Shown here: positions 12,201 through 23,963 of the stretch, piece after piece | Numbering within the stretch: position 1 is the first letter of the stretch | How the letters are laid out: the number at the start of each line of letters is the position of its first letter | Assembly: GCA_016584305.1 (NCBI GenBank) | Contig: JACEEZ010020317.1 | Coordinates: forward strand, 569,294-633,293 | Direction: 5' to 3' | Source: Chionoecetes opilio | Lineage: Eukaryota > Arthropoda > Malacostraca > Decapoda > Majidae | DNA: 64,000 nt | Program-made: the position numbers and the translations under genes | The notes under the pieces: generated by a model | Database searches by the model: none | What the model was told of the DNA's origin: nothing | Seen by the model: only the letters and a program-made list of their open reading frames with translations

Positions 12201-12400
12201 CGGGGCGGGGGAAAATACGTAAAAAAACCGCCCCTCTTTGCTTAAAACGTGGGAGACCCCGGTGTCAGGCCAGGGGAAACCCCCGGCGGGGGAATAAAGC
12301 CCAGGGGGGAAAGGGTGAAAAACCCCGCCCTTGGGGCGTAACTTAAAAAACCACGACACAGGGGCAAAACCCGCCGAAAATTTTTTTAAAAACAAGCTGG
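5900..12400. other. GC-rich, T-poor tract with inflated homopolymers; no recognisable genes
   Basis: About 6.5 kb with very high G and C, moderate A and few T on the + strand (a 60-base line often has only 2-10 T), full of 3-10-base homopolymers. Stop-poor composition leaves long open frames on both strands at once (for example 6,368-7,546 minus and 7,699-8,526 plus). Their translations are Pro/Gly/Arg/Phe-rich with no domain, signal or phase bias, so none is called a gene. No rRNA or tRNA signature was recognised. It may be a degenerate GC-rich satellite-like array, a consensus damaged by sequencing error, or both. Confidence 0.6.
11780..12330. repeat. GC-rich tandem repeat, irregular period about 110-150 bases
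   Basis: Related units begin near 11,796, 11,944, 12,055 and 12,174. Each has CCNATGGGGGG(T/C)CCGGGCGGGG, then GTGG, a less GC-rich stretch with TACGTAAAAA, a CAGCTTA-like word, and GGAACCACCG. GGCAGGCCAGGGG and its variant GTCAGGCCAGGGG recur at 11,891 and 12,264. Confidence 0.6.
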
Positions 12401-14035
12401 CCCCGGCCAATTATAAAAATAAACTACACTCATCCCCTTTAAAAACCCTTTCAGAAGGATTACGAAGCATGAATTGGGTTTAAAAAATTCACACACACCC
12501 CCTTAAACACGAAAAAACAGCAGGTTTCTTACCATATGGCCTGAATAAAAACAACACGTGTTACGGAACGCAGCAGGTGTTGAAGTGGTTAAGTGCAAAA
12601 AATAGAAGGGTTTCCCAGCCGGCTGGCGGCGCCGGCCCCCGGGGCAGATGGCCGGCTTTTCCAGGGCGTTGTTTTTTTTCAGATTTTCATGTTTTAGCCC
12701 GGGTTTTGTGTAACCCGAGTTGGAATGGGGTTTCCCGTACACCCCCCCGGGTTTTTCCCTGGGGGGCGATCTTTTCCCATCCTATAGCTTAGTGCACTAG
12801 CTTAAGGGGACCTAAAAAAAAAATATTTACGTAAAGGGGGCAAAAAATATCCCTAGTCACCAGGGTTTCTGACCAAAGGTAAGATAGTAGTTTAAGAAGC
12901 AGGTATATTAAAATTTTGTAAAAAAAGGAAAAAAGAGAGGGGAAAAAAAGAGAGAAAAAAGGGGCAGAATGTACGAAGATGGTGAAAAAAGGGGAAAAAG
13001 AGGCGTAAAATATTGATAAATAGAAGAGAGAGAACATAGGCAATGAATAGGAAGACATAAAAATAGAGCAAATAGGGAAGCAGGAATGAACTAATTAATA
13101 AATAGGAAGGAGAAAAAGAAAGTTAATGTTAGGTTTTTTTCAATCACAAAGTTTTATTATACAGGGTTTAGAGTAAAAAAATTACCACTTAAATTTAAAC
13201 CCTTTTTTTAAAAAGTGCAACTTAATCTGCTCTTTAAATATTACATTTTTAATTTCCCATCTTTAAGGGGCATGGGCCCAAAAAATGTTTATTATTTAAA
13301 CCAACACAGTGGATATATATTTCACGAGTAATCAATTCTTTAAAGAAAATTGAAATAATATAAAGAAGCATCATGTTCGTAGAAAGTTTGATTTAAAGGG
13401 TTTCCCAAAAACCCTTTAAATTTAAGGGTTTTCATATGTGCATTTATGGGAAAATAAAAATGAATCTCCGAAAGGGAAAGGGGTGAAGCTTTGTGATGTT
13501 TGGCACAGACCGACCAGCGAAAAAACCCCCCTCTCCTACAAATTTAAAAATCCTTCCTTATCCCTTCCCTTTTCGAAACCCTTTAAAGGGAGCTACAATG
13601 GCCAAAGGGAATTTAAACAAAACTTACAGAACTTCCCTTAACCGTCACCTGACCGTCACAACATTCTAACTAACATTCGCAAAATCAAGGGTTATGAATT
13701 CCTTTTGGTGTTCAGTAAGGGAGGTGGGCATTTCCATGATTTTCTTCAAATTGCAACTATGAGATTGAGATTTTTACACAAGAAAGTAGGTCATATGAAA
13801 TTAATTTTGACCAAATGCGAAGGCGATGCGGGCAGAAGTTGTTTTTTTTTACTTTTGTGGCAGCAATTTATTCAAATCGCCATGGCAAGTGAGTGTTTTA
13901 AAACTCAGCCCTTTTTCCATGCCCTGGGGTTTTCATTAAAAGGGGAAGAGTAAAAAGAAAATCAACCAAGACACCCCTAATACGTAAAAATCCCCGGGGA
14001 AAAGGCAGACGTATTTACTGAGGGGTTTAAAGGGG

Positions 14036-14145
14036 TTTGGTTAGGTTTTGGTTTTGGTTTTGGTTTTGGTTGGGTTAGGTTGGTTTGGGGTTTGGTTTTG
14101 GTTAGGTTTTTGGGTTTGGGGTTTGGTTTGGTTAGGTTAGATCTT
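14036..14145. repeat. Degenerate TTAGG-like (GGTTTT/GGTTAGG) tract
   Basis: Runs of GGTTTTGGTTTTGG and GGTTAGGTTGG. They resemble the arthropod telomere repeat but are irregular, with homopolymers likely inflated by sequence error. Confidence 0.65.
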
Positions 14146-15155
14146 TAACACTCACTCCCTTTCCCTTTTTTTGGGGTCCCCTTCTAATTTCAAAGGACCC
14201 CCCTAAAGCTCCCACGGAATGGCCCAACCCTTGGGGTTTACCCGGGTTTTAAAGGGGGGGAGCTTAAAATAAATTTAGTCTTTCTAAAATCTAGGGTGCC
14301 CTTTTTATGGAAATCACCTGCCTTTTTCCCCATAAAGACATTACTCTTGGGGCCTTTTTGGGTGTGGGGGTTTTCAACTTTCTAATTTTTTTGCGCTTAT
14401 TTTTGGTTTTCAGTATTTGCAGGCTGCTTTTGTTTTCATTTTCTATCATATCAATTCACCCTTCGGGTTAAACCCTTTTTTTTCCATACCCAAAAGGCAT
14501 TTTTTTTGCTATAAAGTTAAGTAGTTAAAGTGGTTAGTAGTATTTAAAGTAGTGGTTAAAGTAGTATTCTCTAAGGTGGCATCTCCTGGACCTTTGAAAC
14601 CCCCTCCCGTTTCCCTTTACCACGGCATGCCCCGATTTGAATGTAAAAACCCCGGGCAAAGCACCTTTCCTGCCCCCTTCCTCTATTAATTTTCGAACCC
14701 ACCTACCCAAACGGGGGTGAAAAGGTTTTACGTAGGTAGGTGTATGCAGGTGTGGGTTTTTTTCCCTGGGTTTATGGCCTCTAAACCCCCCCTCACGGGG
14801 GGCACTGGGGGTTTTTAAAATGGGTTTGACGTAAAGGGAATCGTCCCTAAAAAAGTTAAGGAAAAATGGAACTGAGGGCCCCGGTTTTTTATACCAGGAA
14901 AAAAAAAAAACAAAAGTAGTGAAGGGGGGGAGGTTCAGGCACCCTGATTCTTGGGTTTTTTTTTTTAGTTTTACACATTAAAGGGGAATTTTTTTTTATT
15001 CTTATGTTCTTCTTGTGGATGAAATACCAGATCATGTTATTTTTAGGCGCAGTATAAACAAATTCATGAACGTGAACAAGTAATGACATGACAGGCAGAA
15101 AGGAGTTTTATCATTACATTTTGTATCACGTGATTTTTTTCTTCTCTTCTCTAGG

Positions 15156-15157
<2 letters not shown>

Positions 15158-15208
<51 letters not shown>
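15158..15208. repeat. (TC)n microsatellite
   Basis: Pure TC run of about 50 bases. Confidence 0.95.
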
Positions 15209-15210
<2 letters not shown>

Positions 15211-15379
15211 TAGCCTTTCCATCATCCCATTCTTCGTTTCACCTCCACAAACCCACAAATTCCCCTATATTATTTTCTTCTACATATTTTATTTATTTTT
15301 ATTTTGTTTCACACCGTTTTACCATAACATTAAAAACCAACATCACTACCACTAATAAACTCCATATGGGGGGAAAGAG

Positions 15380-15402
15380 GAGGAGAGAGGAGAGAGGAAG
15401 AA

Positions 15403-15441
<39 letters not shown>

Positions 15442-15535
15442 AGAAGAGAGAAGAGGGGAAAGAGAGAAGAAAAGAGAGGAGAGGAGGGGAAAAAAAAAAA
15501 AAGGAGAAAAAAGAAGAAGAAGAGAAAAATCAAAG
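15380..15535. repeat. GA-rich low-complexity tract
   Basis: Purine-only stretch with GA dinucleotides, AGG and A runs. The acidic/basic open frame through it is an artefact. Confidence 0.85.
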
Positions 15536-15900
15536 AATAAAAAGAATTCCTGACGGGAAAAGAAGGGTGCAGGCGCTTGGGGTCCGGGGGAAGCTAGAAT
15601 GGAGGGAAGGTGAGGGAAGTCTGGGGGAATAGGGGGGGAAGGGCATTCTTTCTCTGTCGTAGAAGGGAAGATAGGGTGAGGGAAACAGGGACAATTGGCA
15701 CCCCGACTCATTCAGTACTGTCATTTTCCCCTCTTTTTTTTTTTATTATTTTTTTTTTTTTCTCTTTCTCTCTGGTAACCTCCTCCCCACCTCCTTACTT
15801 CTGTTTTTTTTTTTTTTTTCTTCTTCCATTTTTTGTTTTTAAATCATTGTTTCAGTAGTCTCCTTCTCCCCCCCCCTCCCCCTTTCCCATGTCTATAATT

Positions 15901-15956
15901 TTTTTTTTTCTCTCTCTCTCTCTCTCTCTTCTCTTTTTCTCCTCTCTCTCTCCCCC

Positions 15957-15988
<32 letters not shown>

Positions 15989-16038
15989 CCCTCCTTCCTT
16001 TTCCCTCCTCTTCTCTCTCTCTCTCTCTCTCTCTCTGA
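15901..16038. repeat. TC-rich microsatellite cluster
   Basis: Several CT dinucleotide blocks separated by TTT, CCC and TTCC interruptions. Confidence 0.9.
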
Positions 16039-17754
16039 TACCCCATTTTTTTTAACCCTTTTGAATAATCCTCTTTTTCTTTCCCCATATTCTATAGGTT
16101 TTCTTCTTTCTCCTCTTCCTTTTCTTCTTATCCTCCACCCACTTCCCTTCCTCTTTTCCCTTTTCACTCCCCCATTTTTTCCTCTTTTCTACTCTCTTCC
16201 TACTTTGTCTCCTATTCCTCCTCCCTTTTTTTTTTGGCTTCGTCCTATTTTCCCTTTGCCCTTTCCCAAAACCCCCTTTATTGATTCATGATCTCATCAA
16301 AACCCCTTTTTAAAAAAAACGTCAACCTTTTACCCCTTTCTCCTTACCCATTTTTTCCCTATAGCTCCACCTCATCATCACCATCATCCCGCTATAGTAA
16401 AATAACAGCCCTCTGCCTTTTTCCCTTTCCTTCTTTCCCCATAGCTATACCATCATCACCACAATCCCACCACAATAACCATCATCACTATATTAACCAC
16501 CTCAATGGGCACCAGAAAACAAAAAGGGGGGGGGGGGGGACTCAGTATGAGCGCATACCTCCCCCCGAATATTTCATCAAATTGGGGGCCATGGCAAAGT
16601 TGTTTATTTCGATTTCATCCAAAAATTAAAAAAGTTCTTTTTTTATACCAAATAGAATTTGGTTTTACCAATTTGGTCCAAAAACTATTTTTTTAACTTT
16701 TTGAGAAAACCTTTTTCCCCTAACAAAAAACCAAAAAAAACAGACAGACAGACAGGGGCAGATCGGGGTTTAAAACATAACCCCCCCCCAAATTTGTTGG
16801 CGGAAAGGGAATTTTCTGGCATCTGCTCCCTCCCTTTCCCCCTCCCCCCTCTGAAAACCCTTTTGGGTTTTTTCCCTTCATCCTCATTTCGTCCCTTTTT
16901 TCTGTATTGTTGTGTATTACGAAGGTCTTTAAGGGGGCAAAAAGAAGCCCCAAAAAAGATCAAATTGGGGCCCCAGGGAAGATTTAATTCACTTTTTTTT
17001 AGCTCTTTTTTGGCAAACAATGTTTCCCGGGGGGAGGAAAGGAAAAGGGGGAGAAGGGGAAAAGGGGGAAAATTTTATTTGAACCCTGGCTGTTTTCATA
17101 TAGTATTTCTTTTTGCGTCATTGCCCCAGTTTTCCTGTAAAGGAATTGTGTGTGTTTGGTGTGTGGTTTTTTGTGTTGTGTGTTTTGTGTGTGTGTGTGT
17201 GGGTGTTTTGTGTGTGTTGGGTGTTTGTGTTTTGTGGGTTTTGTTGTGGGGGTTTTTGTGTGGGGTAATACTTATTTCCCCGCCAACGAAGGGGGGGGAG
17301 GTTTTTGTTTTCACCCCCGATCTGTCGTTTGTTTGTTTTTTTTTTGTTTTTTTGTTTGTTTTTTTTTTTTGTTTGTTTGTTTTTTGTTTTTTTTGTTTTT
17401 TTGTTGTTAGGTACAGGTTTTCTCGAAAAGTTACGAAAAAAATTGGACCAAATTGGATCCCAGTCATTTTTAAGGAAGAATGATTTTTTTTGGAAAAAAT
17501 CGTCAAAAAGTTGCCATGGAAACCCAATTGTAAATATTCGGGCGGAAGGTATGCGTCTACGAGTGCCCCCCCCCCTTTTTACTTTTGAAAAAATACCCAG
17601 CTATCATCGCTTCCATCTAATCCAACTTTTTTTCTCTCTCCCGTCCTGTTCAAGTTCCATCATTTTCGTTCCATTTAGGGAGAAAATAAAGGAAAAAAAA
17701 ATGAAAAACTAAAAAACTAGCATACGGCGTACATAACAGTACGTCCCCTAGCAT

Positions 17755-17902
17755 AATAAAAAAAAATTATAACAATAATAATAATAAAAATAAAAATAAT
17801 AATAAAAAATAATAAATAAAAATAAAAAAATATAAATAATAATAAAAAATAATAAAATGTAACACAGTAAAAATAAAAAAAATAGTAATAATAATAATAA
17901 AT
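17755..17902. repeat. (AAT)n / A+T low-complexity tract
   Basis: Imperfect AATAAT and AAATAAAA repeats without G or C over most of the stretch. Bases 17,903-18,091 hold nothing recognised. Confidence 0.9.
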
Positions 17903-18095
17903 GAAATAATGATAACCATAATATTTCATCATAAGTACCGTACAGTGTTTTCAAACAGCTTAGCGGCAGGGATCATTAAATTATCCAAAGCAAAAAAACG
18001 TCTCAGTTTTCAAAAACGAACATAAGACAAAAATTTAGCGGCTTGATATAAAATCATAATTAAAACTGAAGAGCTGCGATGATTCTAGTCTTTAA

Positions 18096-18301
18096 CCCCT
18101 TCACGCGCCAATCTTTCCTTTGCTATTAAAAATGGTATGTTTCGAGTCATAAATTAACGAAAAGTAACTTAATATGCCAAATATTTAGTCGCCAGAGTGA
18201 CCTAAACAGGTCGTAATATCTATAAAATATTGCTTATTTCACTAAAAATCGTCTATGGCGCCAAATTACATGGAAAATTAAGTTTTCTGGGTCTCAAAGG
18301 G
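18096..18301 (+). mobile_element. TTAA-flanked MITE (family with two copies at 60.2 and 60.8 kb)
   Basis: 206 bases bounded by TTAA at 18,092-18,095 and 18,302-18,305. It starts CCCCTTCACG and ends GGTCTCAAAGGG. Its interior (CTTTGCTAT, AAAAGTAACTTAATATGCC, AAACAGGTC, TATAAAATATTGCTTAT, CACTAAAAATCGTCTATGG) matches 60,796-60,998. A TTAA duplication with CCC ends suggests piggyBac-type mobilisation. Confidence 0.8.
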
Positions 18302-18305
18302 TTAA

Positions 18306-20100
18306 GAGTACGATTAATTACTGTTGCTGAAACGTAGGCCTGGTTGATGCGCGATAGCCTCGTGCAAATCACACACATCATCACATCAAGATCAGATACA
18401 AGCAACCAGATTCTCTGCCTCCATCCTTCATGCATAAAATGTCCTTGCGATGACTCTTTATCTTCCTTTTACTTCTGATTGCATGTGGCAGGTGTCCAGT
18501 TACCAGCACGCGCGGCTCTTTGGCGACTTGAGGGAGAAAAATTTAATGATAACCAATAACACAAAGACGCTTCTCCATTGATTAATTGTAACACGTTTTA
18601 GCGTCCTTATTTGTGTGCTTGAGTGATGTCATAGAAGTCCTGAGATCAAGGGCGGGGTATGAAAGTATGATTATGGGAGTGTGATAATGCTATCGGATTG
18701 ATTACTCTTTAGTGATAGGCTATAGTGGTGTGATGTGGAAGAGTACGAAAGAAGATCTGCCGTGAGACAAAATAATAGATTATGTTAATTTATAAGGTCG
18801 CTTCATAAAAGTTGAGGAGTTGAATGGATTCCTATCGATTCAACTCCTTCTCTTCCAGTCTTTTTTTTTTTTTTTTTTTTTACCAGCAAGACTAACTCTC
18901 ATGTTTCTGTTACTTGGTAATTGCTCGCTAATGTGTTTTCGTATGAGGTACGTAACTTTCCTGCAAAAACAACAATCTGGATATTTCAATCACACCTGAA
19001 GACAAAGCCACTTGAATAGACTACCGAAAGTGGTTTCTACGATTTCCCGTAATTGGACATTGTCCTTATTATATCACAACTCCTCAATCTATCATTGGGG
19101 CATCGCCGGGGGCCGTCGCCTCGCCGACCTACGACGCCACTCCCGGGGGTCCCCACGCGCGAGTCCCCATGCAGGCTCCTTTCCATCGCAAGAACTAACC
19201 GACAGAAAATCAACGTGCCAACCACGAGTTTGTGGACACCCCCTTGGCCTCCTCCACGCCGGTTGTATCTTACAGATACAACCCGTGGATATGGATTGGT
19301 TTCAGGTAGTGTGACACTGCCCATTATAGCCGCAGTTGGCGCTGACGGATTATGCAGGTAAGAGGCCTCAGATTCAGTCCTCACGGTGCAAATACGCTGA
19401 TGATTTACCACGTAATCATACCCATCGATACCCCTATCTTTTTTTTTTCTAGACATTTTCAAATGCTCATTGATAGTTTATAGTACTGTTCTGACAGTTG
19501 GATTTTGCCAATACTTAAGAAAAACAATGAAACTGGGCTCCTTAACTGATGAAATTATATATGAATAATGAAATCAGGAGGCGACAAACATTTGCCATGA
19601 CAACTACTTCTCAGTGAACATAGTTTGCTGGCCAAGTTGTGTGTATAGAGCTAAAGCCAGATGACTATTAACACATGCTCTAATTCAGAGTGATTACCTT
19701 GGCATGTTAGCGGTCACGCATCCGACCAAGGCACGTCTTTCGCTCAGCAAAACCGAAATCCCGACCACCGACTACATACAACCGATACACGGATCACGGC
19801 CCACCCTTCTCCGGCTGACGAGTCAGATGAGGTATACTGAATTATAGTAATAAGTTGGGTATTATCTTTGTTCTTATTTTTTATCATTATTACCCAAATT
19901 ATTACAATTTTTAATTATCCAATATCATTACTTTGATTTATTATCAGTAGTATAATCATCACTATAATTGTGATCGTTATTATCATTCTCGTTTCTAGAA
20001 GCTATATGCTTCAATCTTATCTTATTATCTTATTTTTTATATTATATATACCATTATTATCACCTTATCATATTACCATTAACTAACTTGTCATCATATA
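18306..20100. other. Sparse region without recognisable gene
   Basis: No open frame with a domain was found. Contents: a 22-T run near 18,859-18,882, a moderately GC-rich patch at 19,100-19,370, a weak tRNA-like stretch near 19,690-19,800 (not called), and AT-rich sequence at 19,850-20,100. Confidence 0.6.
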
Positions 20101-20103
20101 TAT

Positions 20104-20760
20104 CCAGGAGCATCAGAAACATTTAATTTCACACGTGAGACAAAGGTTTGACACCTGAATGGTAGGACTGTCCTTGGATCCACCAAAAGGCCTTTCTTCG
20201 CTCTGCAATTGTGGACTTCCACTAGAGGCGCCCTTCAAAGTACGCCGCCAAAAACAGATTTAACTTCACATACTTTGAGTACATCCATGACAAAACCTCC
20301 ACAAATGGTTCAGTCTGAAGTCTATTCAATAAACTGGCATTTCGAGAATCTCCCATTTTGTGGAAAGGGGGCCTAAGAAGGGCCTAAGTAACCCCAATTT
20401 CCATATAATTCACATCTTGATTAAATTCATGAAACTTTTACCAAACGTAGCCCAGTGCCTCCATGACTAAGGAGCCATGATTCTTAAGTTCACCAGTTGT
20501 GGACTAGGGTACTTAAGAAAGGGCCAAAAGGCACTTCCCAGCTATATAATTAGCATATTTCTGATTTCATTCACATCTGAGTACATCCATGGAAATTTGT
20601 TCATATGACGTCTAGGACCCCCTGTGCAAGGATCCACGATTCTTAAGTTCACCAATTGTGGACTAGGGTACTTAAGAAGAGGAAGGGCCATAGATACCAT
20701 TTAGCATACATGTGATATTTAGATTTATTCCAAGATAATAATATGTTCCCAAAACAAAAT
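20104..20760 (+). repeat. Left long terminal inverted repeat of the outer element
   Basis: It contains two copies of a sub-repeat around CACCA(G/A)TTGTGGACTAGG with flanking CTTAAG words (20,484-20,525 and 20,643-20,685). Each sub-repeat carries an internal near-palindrome: TTCTTAAGTTCACCA … TACTTAAGAA. The order is mirrored in the right arm. Confidence 0.75.
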
Positions 20761-20913
20761 AGGCTATCTATTTTTAGAATTGAAATTTAGAAATAGAATT
20801 TAGAATAATTGCTCTGTTACTGCTAAGCTCTAGCTTGCCCTGCTTTCTTATCTTGTGGTAGCATTAGCTGTACAGCAGCAGGATTGATGAGGCAAGATTG
20901 CAACATGCTTAGT

Positions 20914-22125
20914 ATGATGATGAGTCGCAATCCAATTTCACTTACAAATGTCATACTTTCTTTGAGTTAATTCAATACCTATACAGGGCCCTTTACTCTT
21001 TACCATCACTGCCATCACTTTATGCCATCACTGGTCCAGCTCAGGGAAGGCTGAAAGTCCTCAGCTCTGCCTTACAGTCTAAGGCATTCAAGCGGGAATT
21101 ACCCTTAATCCTTGCAAGAGAATGGCAAGATTCTGCGTATGTTCACATAATTGGAATCTCTCATGTCATTTTAGATGTTCCGTCAGGCGAATGCTTCCAC
21201 TTCCATGTTACTGCAGATGGATCATCAGTTCAGCGTGTTCCCGTTCCGAGTTTGCAATCCAACCATGAAGAGGCAAACACGAAGATCATACGCCATACAA
21301 TTGCAGCTGATAAGGCAACAGTGAGGGGTGACATAGTTGTAAGACCCTCTGACACAGACATAGCTGTCATCCTTCCCTATCACTGAAAATATTGAGAAAA
21401 ATGTATGGATGGATATAGGTACTATGGCCAAGAAAAATCGCAGATTCATTGACATAACATCAATACACAGGTCACTTGGGCCTGAGAATTGCCAAGGTTT
21501 GCCAGTTTTCCATGCCTAAACTGGCTCTGACTATCCCTCTGCATTTGTGAGAAAGGGTAAGGTCAGGCCATTTGCCAAACTTCAGGAGAACACTGAGGTG
21601 CAGAAGGCATTTCAGGTGTTGACAGAAGACTTCAAAAATGAAAAGTGCCACCAAGTACTCCTAAAATATACAGCTTGCCTGTACGGAGACAAAAAGAACT
21701 CAATCGTTACGCTAAACGCCCATGGGTACAAGTGTTTTGAAAAGGTGTACAAACCTAAGATGAGAGAAAAAAATCCACTGGAAAAACTGTAGGGCATTGA
21801 TGCTAGTGGACTGCCTCCCTGTGAATCTGAAGTCATATCGCATCTGAAACGGGTCGCCTTTGTTGCCAGAATGTGGGCTAATGGAGACAAACCTTACTTT
21901 GAGCAGCACCCTACTGAAGAGGATGGTTGGACACTAGATGATTGTGCGTACAATCCCATTTGATTTGATGGCCCTCAGTTACCAGATACACTTGTACCAG
22001 ATGAGAATAACATGGACGACTCAGAGAACAATGACAGCTTAGAACCATTTTCTTCAGATGAAGAGGGTGATTCAAGTGAAGAGGAAGATATGGAGGACAA
22101 CAGAAGTGATGAATTACCATTTTGA
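20914..22125 (+). pseudogene. Decayed element protein with DxD and TGSD motifs, putative PIN/FEN1-like nuclease
   Basis: The reading frame opens at 20,914 (…DESQSNFTYKCHTFFELIQY…). It continues through HEEANTKIIRHT, RPSDTDIAVIL, a frameshift at about 21,380, MAKKNRRFIDITSIHRSLGP, TGSDYPSAFVRKGKVRPF, and a C-terminal part with CESEVISHLKRVAFVARMW and an acidic Ser/Glu/Asp tail ending in RSDELPF and a stop. In-frame stops occur at about 21,520, 21,790 and 21,961. Many invertebrate repeats, as I recall, encode proteins with EADT…DTDV…TGCDTTSAF. The spaced acidic residues resemble PIN/XPG-type nucleases, but that fold is an inference. It lies just inside the left inverted repeat, as a transposon's own gene would. 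It is broken here; 30,175-30,354 repeats its last part. Confidence 0.6.
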
Positions 22126-23109
22126 AATAGTAACTTGAATACCAGTTGCTGTAATTCAGACTACATGTATGACCCAACCTGTGTTTGATCGTTGGTACTA
22201 TATATTGGTCTTGCATATTCTTGGAATTTGATAATTGGTCTTTTCTCTGATAGAACTGGTTTCAGATGTTTAGTATGGAAATATTAGTCTACATGGTAGC
22301 TGCTTTAGTTCTTGTAGATTTTAAATATTGTCGGTTCGCAAAGTCTTAGCAGCTAGCAACACAACACACACCAGTTAACGGACGCATATGTAGCCCATTA
22401 TCATTATTAATCATTGATTCAAAAAGACCGTCTCAATACTATGTAGTATTAAAGCATGCATCATGTAGCTTACATTGGTGAAAATTATCAGTTTGTTTGT
22501 GCCACAGCTTTGTACATTATGATGTGTGTTTATCTAAACTAAATGAGAAAGATCCAAAATCGTCACTAATTTTGAGATTGGCACTAGATGTATTTCTCAG
22601 ATTTTTCTTTTTGCTAAATCTTAGTTCAAATATTACCACCCCATACTGATAAATTAGAGAAACATACATGTATTTTCTTGGTCACAATTTCTGCAAAAAA
22701 GAAGTGTCAAAGGTGTAGGGGGGGGTGGGGTCCCCCCCGAACGGGGGGGATCACCGTACGAAGGCTACACGCGAAAATTAATTAAAAATTTCGCGCCACC
22801 ATGCCACCACGGATGGCAGCGCCACCCTCAGTGAACTACATGCGACCCAACAGGGTACTTTCAGCGTCACCTTCCGTGTTTACCAGGTAAGAATTTATTT
22901 TTCGTATTTTTCCTTGTTACTTTTCCCCGTTCTTATATAGTGTCTCATGTCGGCTGTGATGGCGGGGATTCTTTTGAGGTAAGTTGCAATACGAGGTATA
23001 ACCGTATTGACATGTTTTTGATGAAAAAGTAGTGCATGCTTTCGAACAGGCCGCGGTGGCATATTTACAAAAAAATTGGTGGCGGCGGGGGATCAACGTA
23101 TGGTGAAGT

Positions 23110-23795
23110 GCGGGGGATAAACGTACAGTGAAATTTTGAAAAAGCTATATCTTTTGAAATACCTATACAAACATAACAAACAGTGATTGACTATGTATAT
23201 TCGCAAAATATTAAAGGTGGTGGTGAACTAGTGATTTAAATTAAATGGAACAGTGTTTTTTTTGTGGCTAAAGTTGAAGGTGATTGGTATTAAATTATGA
23301 TGCTATATCAGGGTTATTATGCTATAAGCACATGAACTAACTATTATATAAGTGATTTATGTTATTAGAATGATTCTAGAATTAATTTTTTATGGTTAAA
23401 AAAACCATTTAAACACTGCATTTTTTGGGGGCATGACGTTCGGTGATCCCCCGCATCACAAACGATTTTGGGAAATCTATATATTTTTAAATACTTAGAA
23501 AAACATAAGAAAAAGTGACTGACTATGCTATTAGCATGATATTAAATGGTGGTGGTGAACTAGTGCATTTAAATTAAAGGGAACAGTGTTTTTTGTTGGT
23601 GTAAAGTTGAAGGTGATTGGTATTAAATTATGATGCTATATCAGTGTTATTATGCTAAAAAGCACATGAACTAACTTTTTATATAAGTGATTTATGTTAT
23701 TAGAATGATTCTAAAATTTAATTTTTATGGTTAAAAAAACCATTTAACAAGGGGCATATTTTGGGGCAGACGTTCGGTGATCCCCCACATATATG
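23110..23795 (+). repeat. Tandem duplication (2 x about 340 bases) in the pogo-like 5' region
   Basis: Two direct repeats share GGTGGTGGTGAACTAGTG, AAGGTGATTGGTATTAAATT, TTAGAATGATTCTA and GACGTTCGGTGATCCCCC in the same order. The second begins near 23,455. Both are also present in copy B (about 31,350-32,010). Confidence 0.8.
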
Positions 23796-23963
23796 CCAGA
23801 CTCATAGTCCCAAAATAATAGGGGTGGCCATGAAAGAATCGCCTCTACACTGAAAAAAATACTAAGCTAAGCTAACCTAAACTAACCTAACCTAACTATG
23901 CATGATGTCTAATGTCATTAACTCTTTTCAGATCTAACCTAACCTACCGCCATCACCGTCATC

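Larger units (their letters stand above)
12400..17750. other. AT-richer low-complexity region, no supportable gene
   Basis: Long A, T, G and C runs continue. No open frame shows a domain; the best, at 13,705-13,953, is unrecognised and lacks splice context. Contents seen: a TTAGG-like tract at 14,036-14,145, TC runs at 15,158-15,208 and 15,910-16,038, GA-rich sequence at 15,380-15,535, a GT-rich stretch at 17,145-17,270 and a T-rich stretch at 17,328-17,408. Confidence 0.6.

Noticed and set aside
14036..14145. True telomere at this point
   Set aside because: The TTAGG-like tract is short, degenerate and internal, with sequence on both sides.
17717..17954. Tyr/Phe/Ile-rich open frame on the minus strand
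   Set aside because: Translation of an AAT-type low-complexity tract.
19690..19800. tRNA-like or tRNA-derived SINE stretch (GTTAGCGGTCACGCATCC…)
   Set aside because: Only loose A-box resemblance; no cloverleaf or B box could be drawn.
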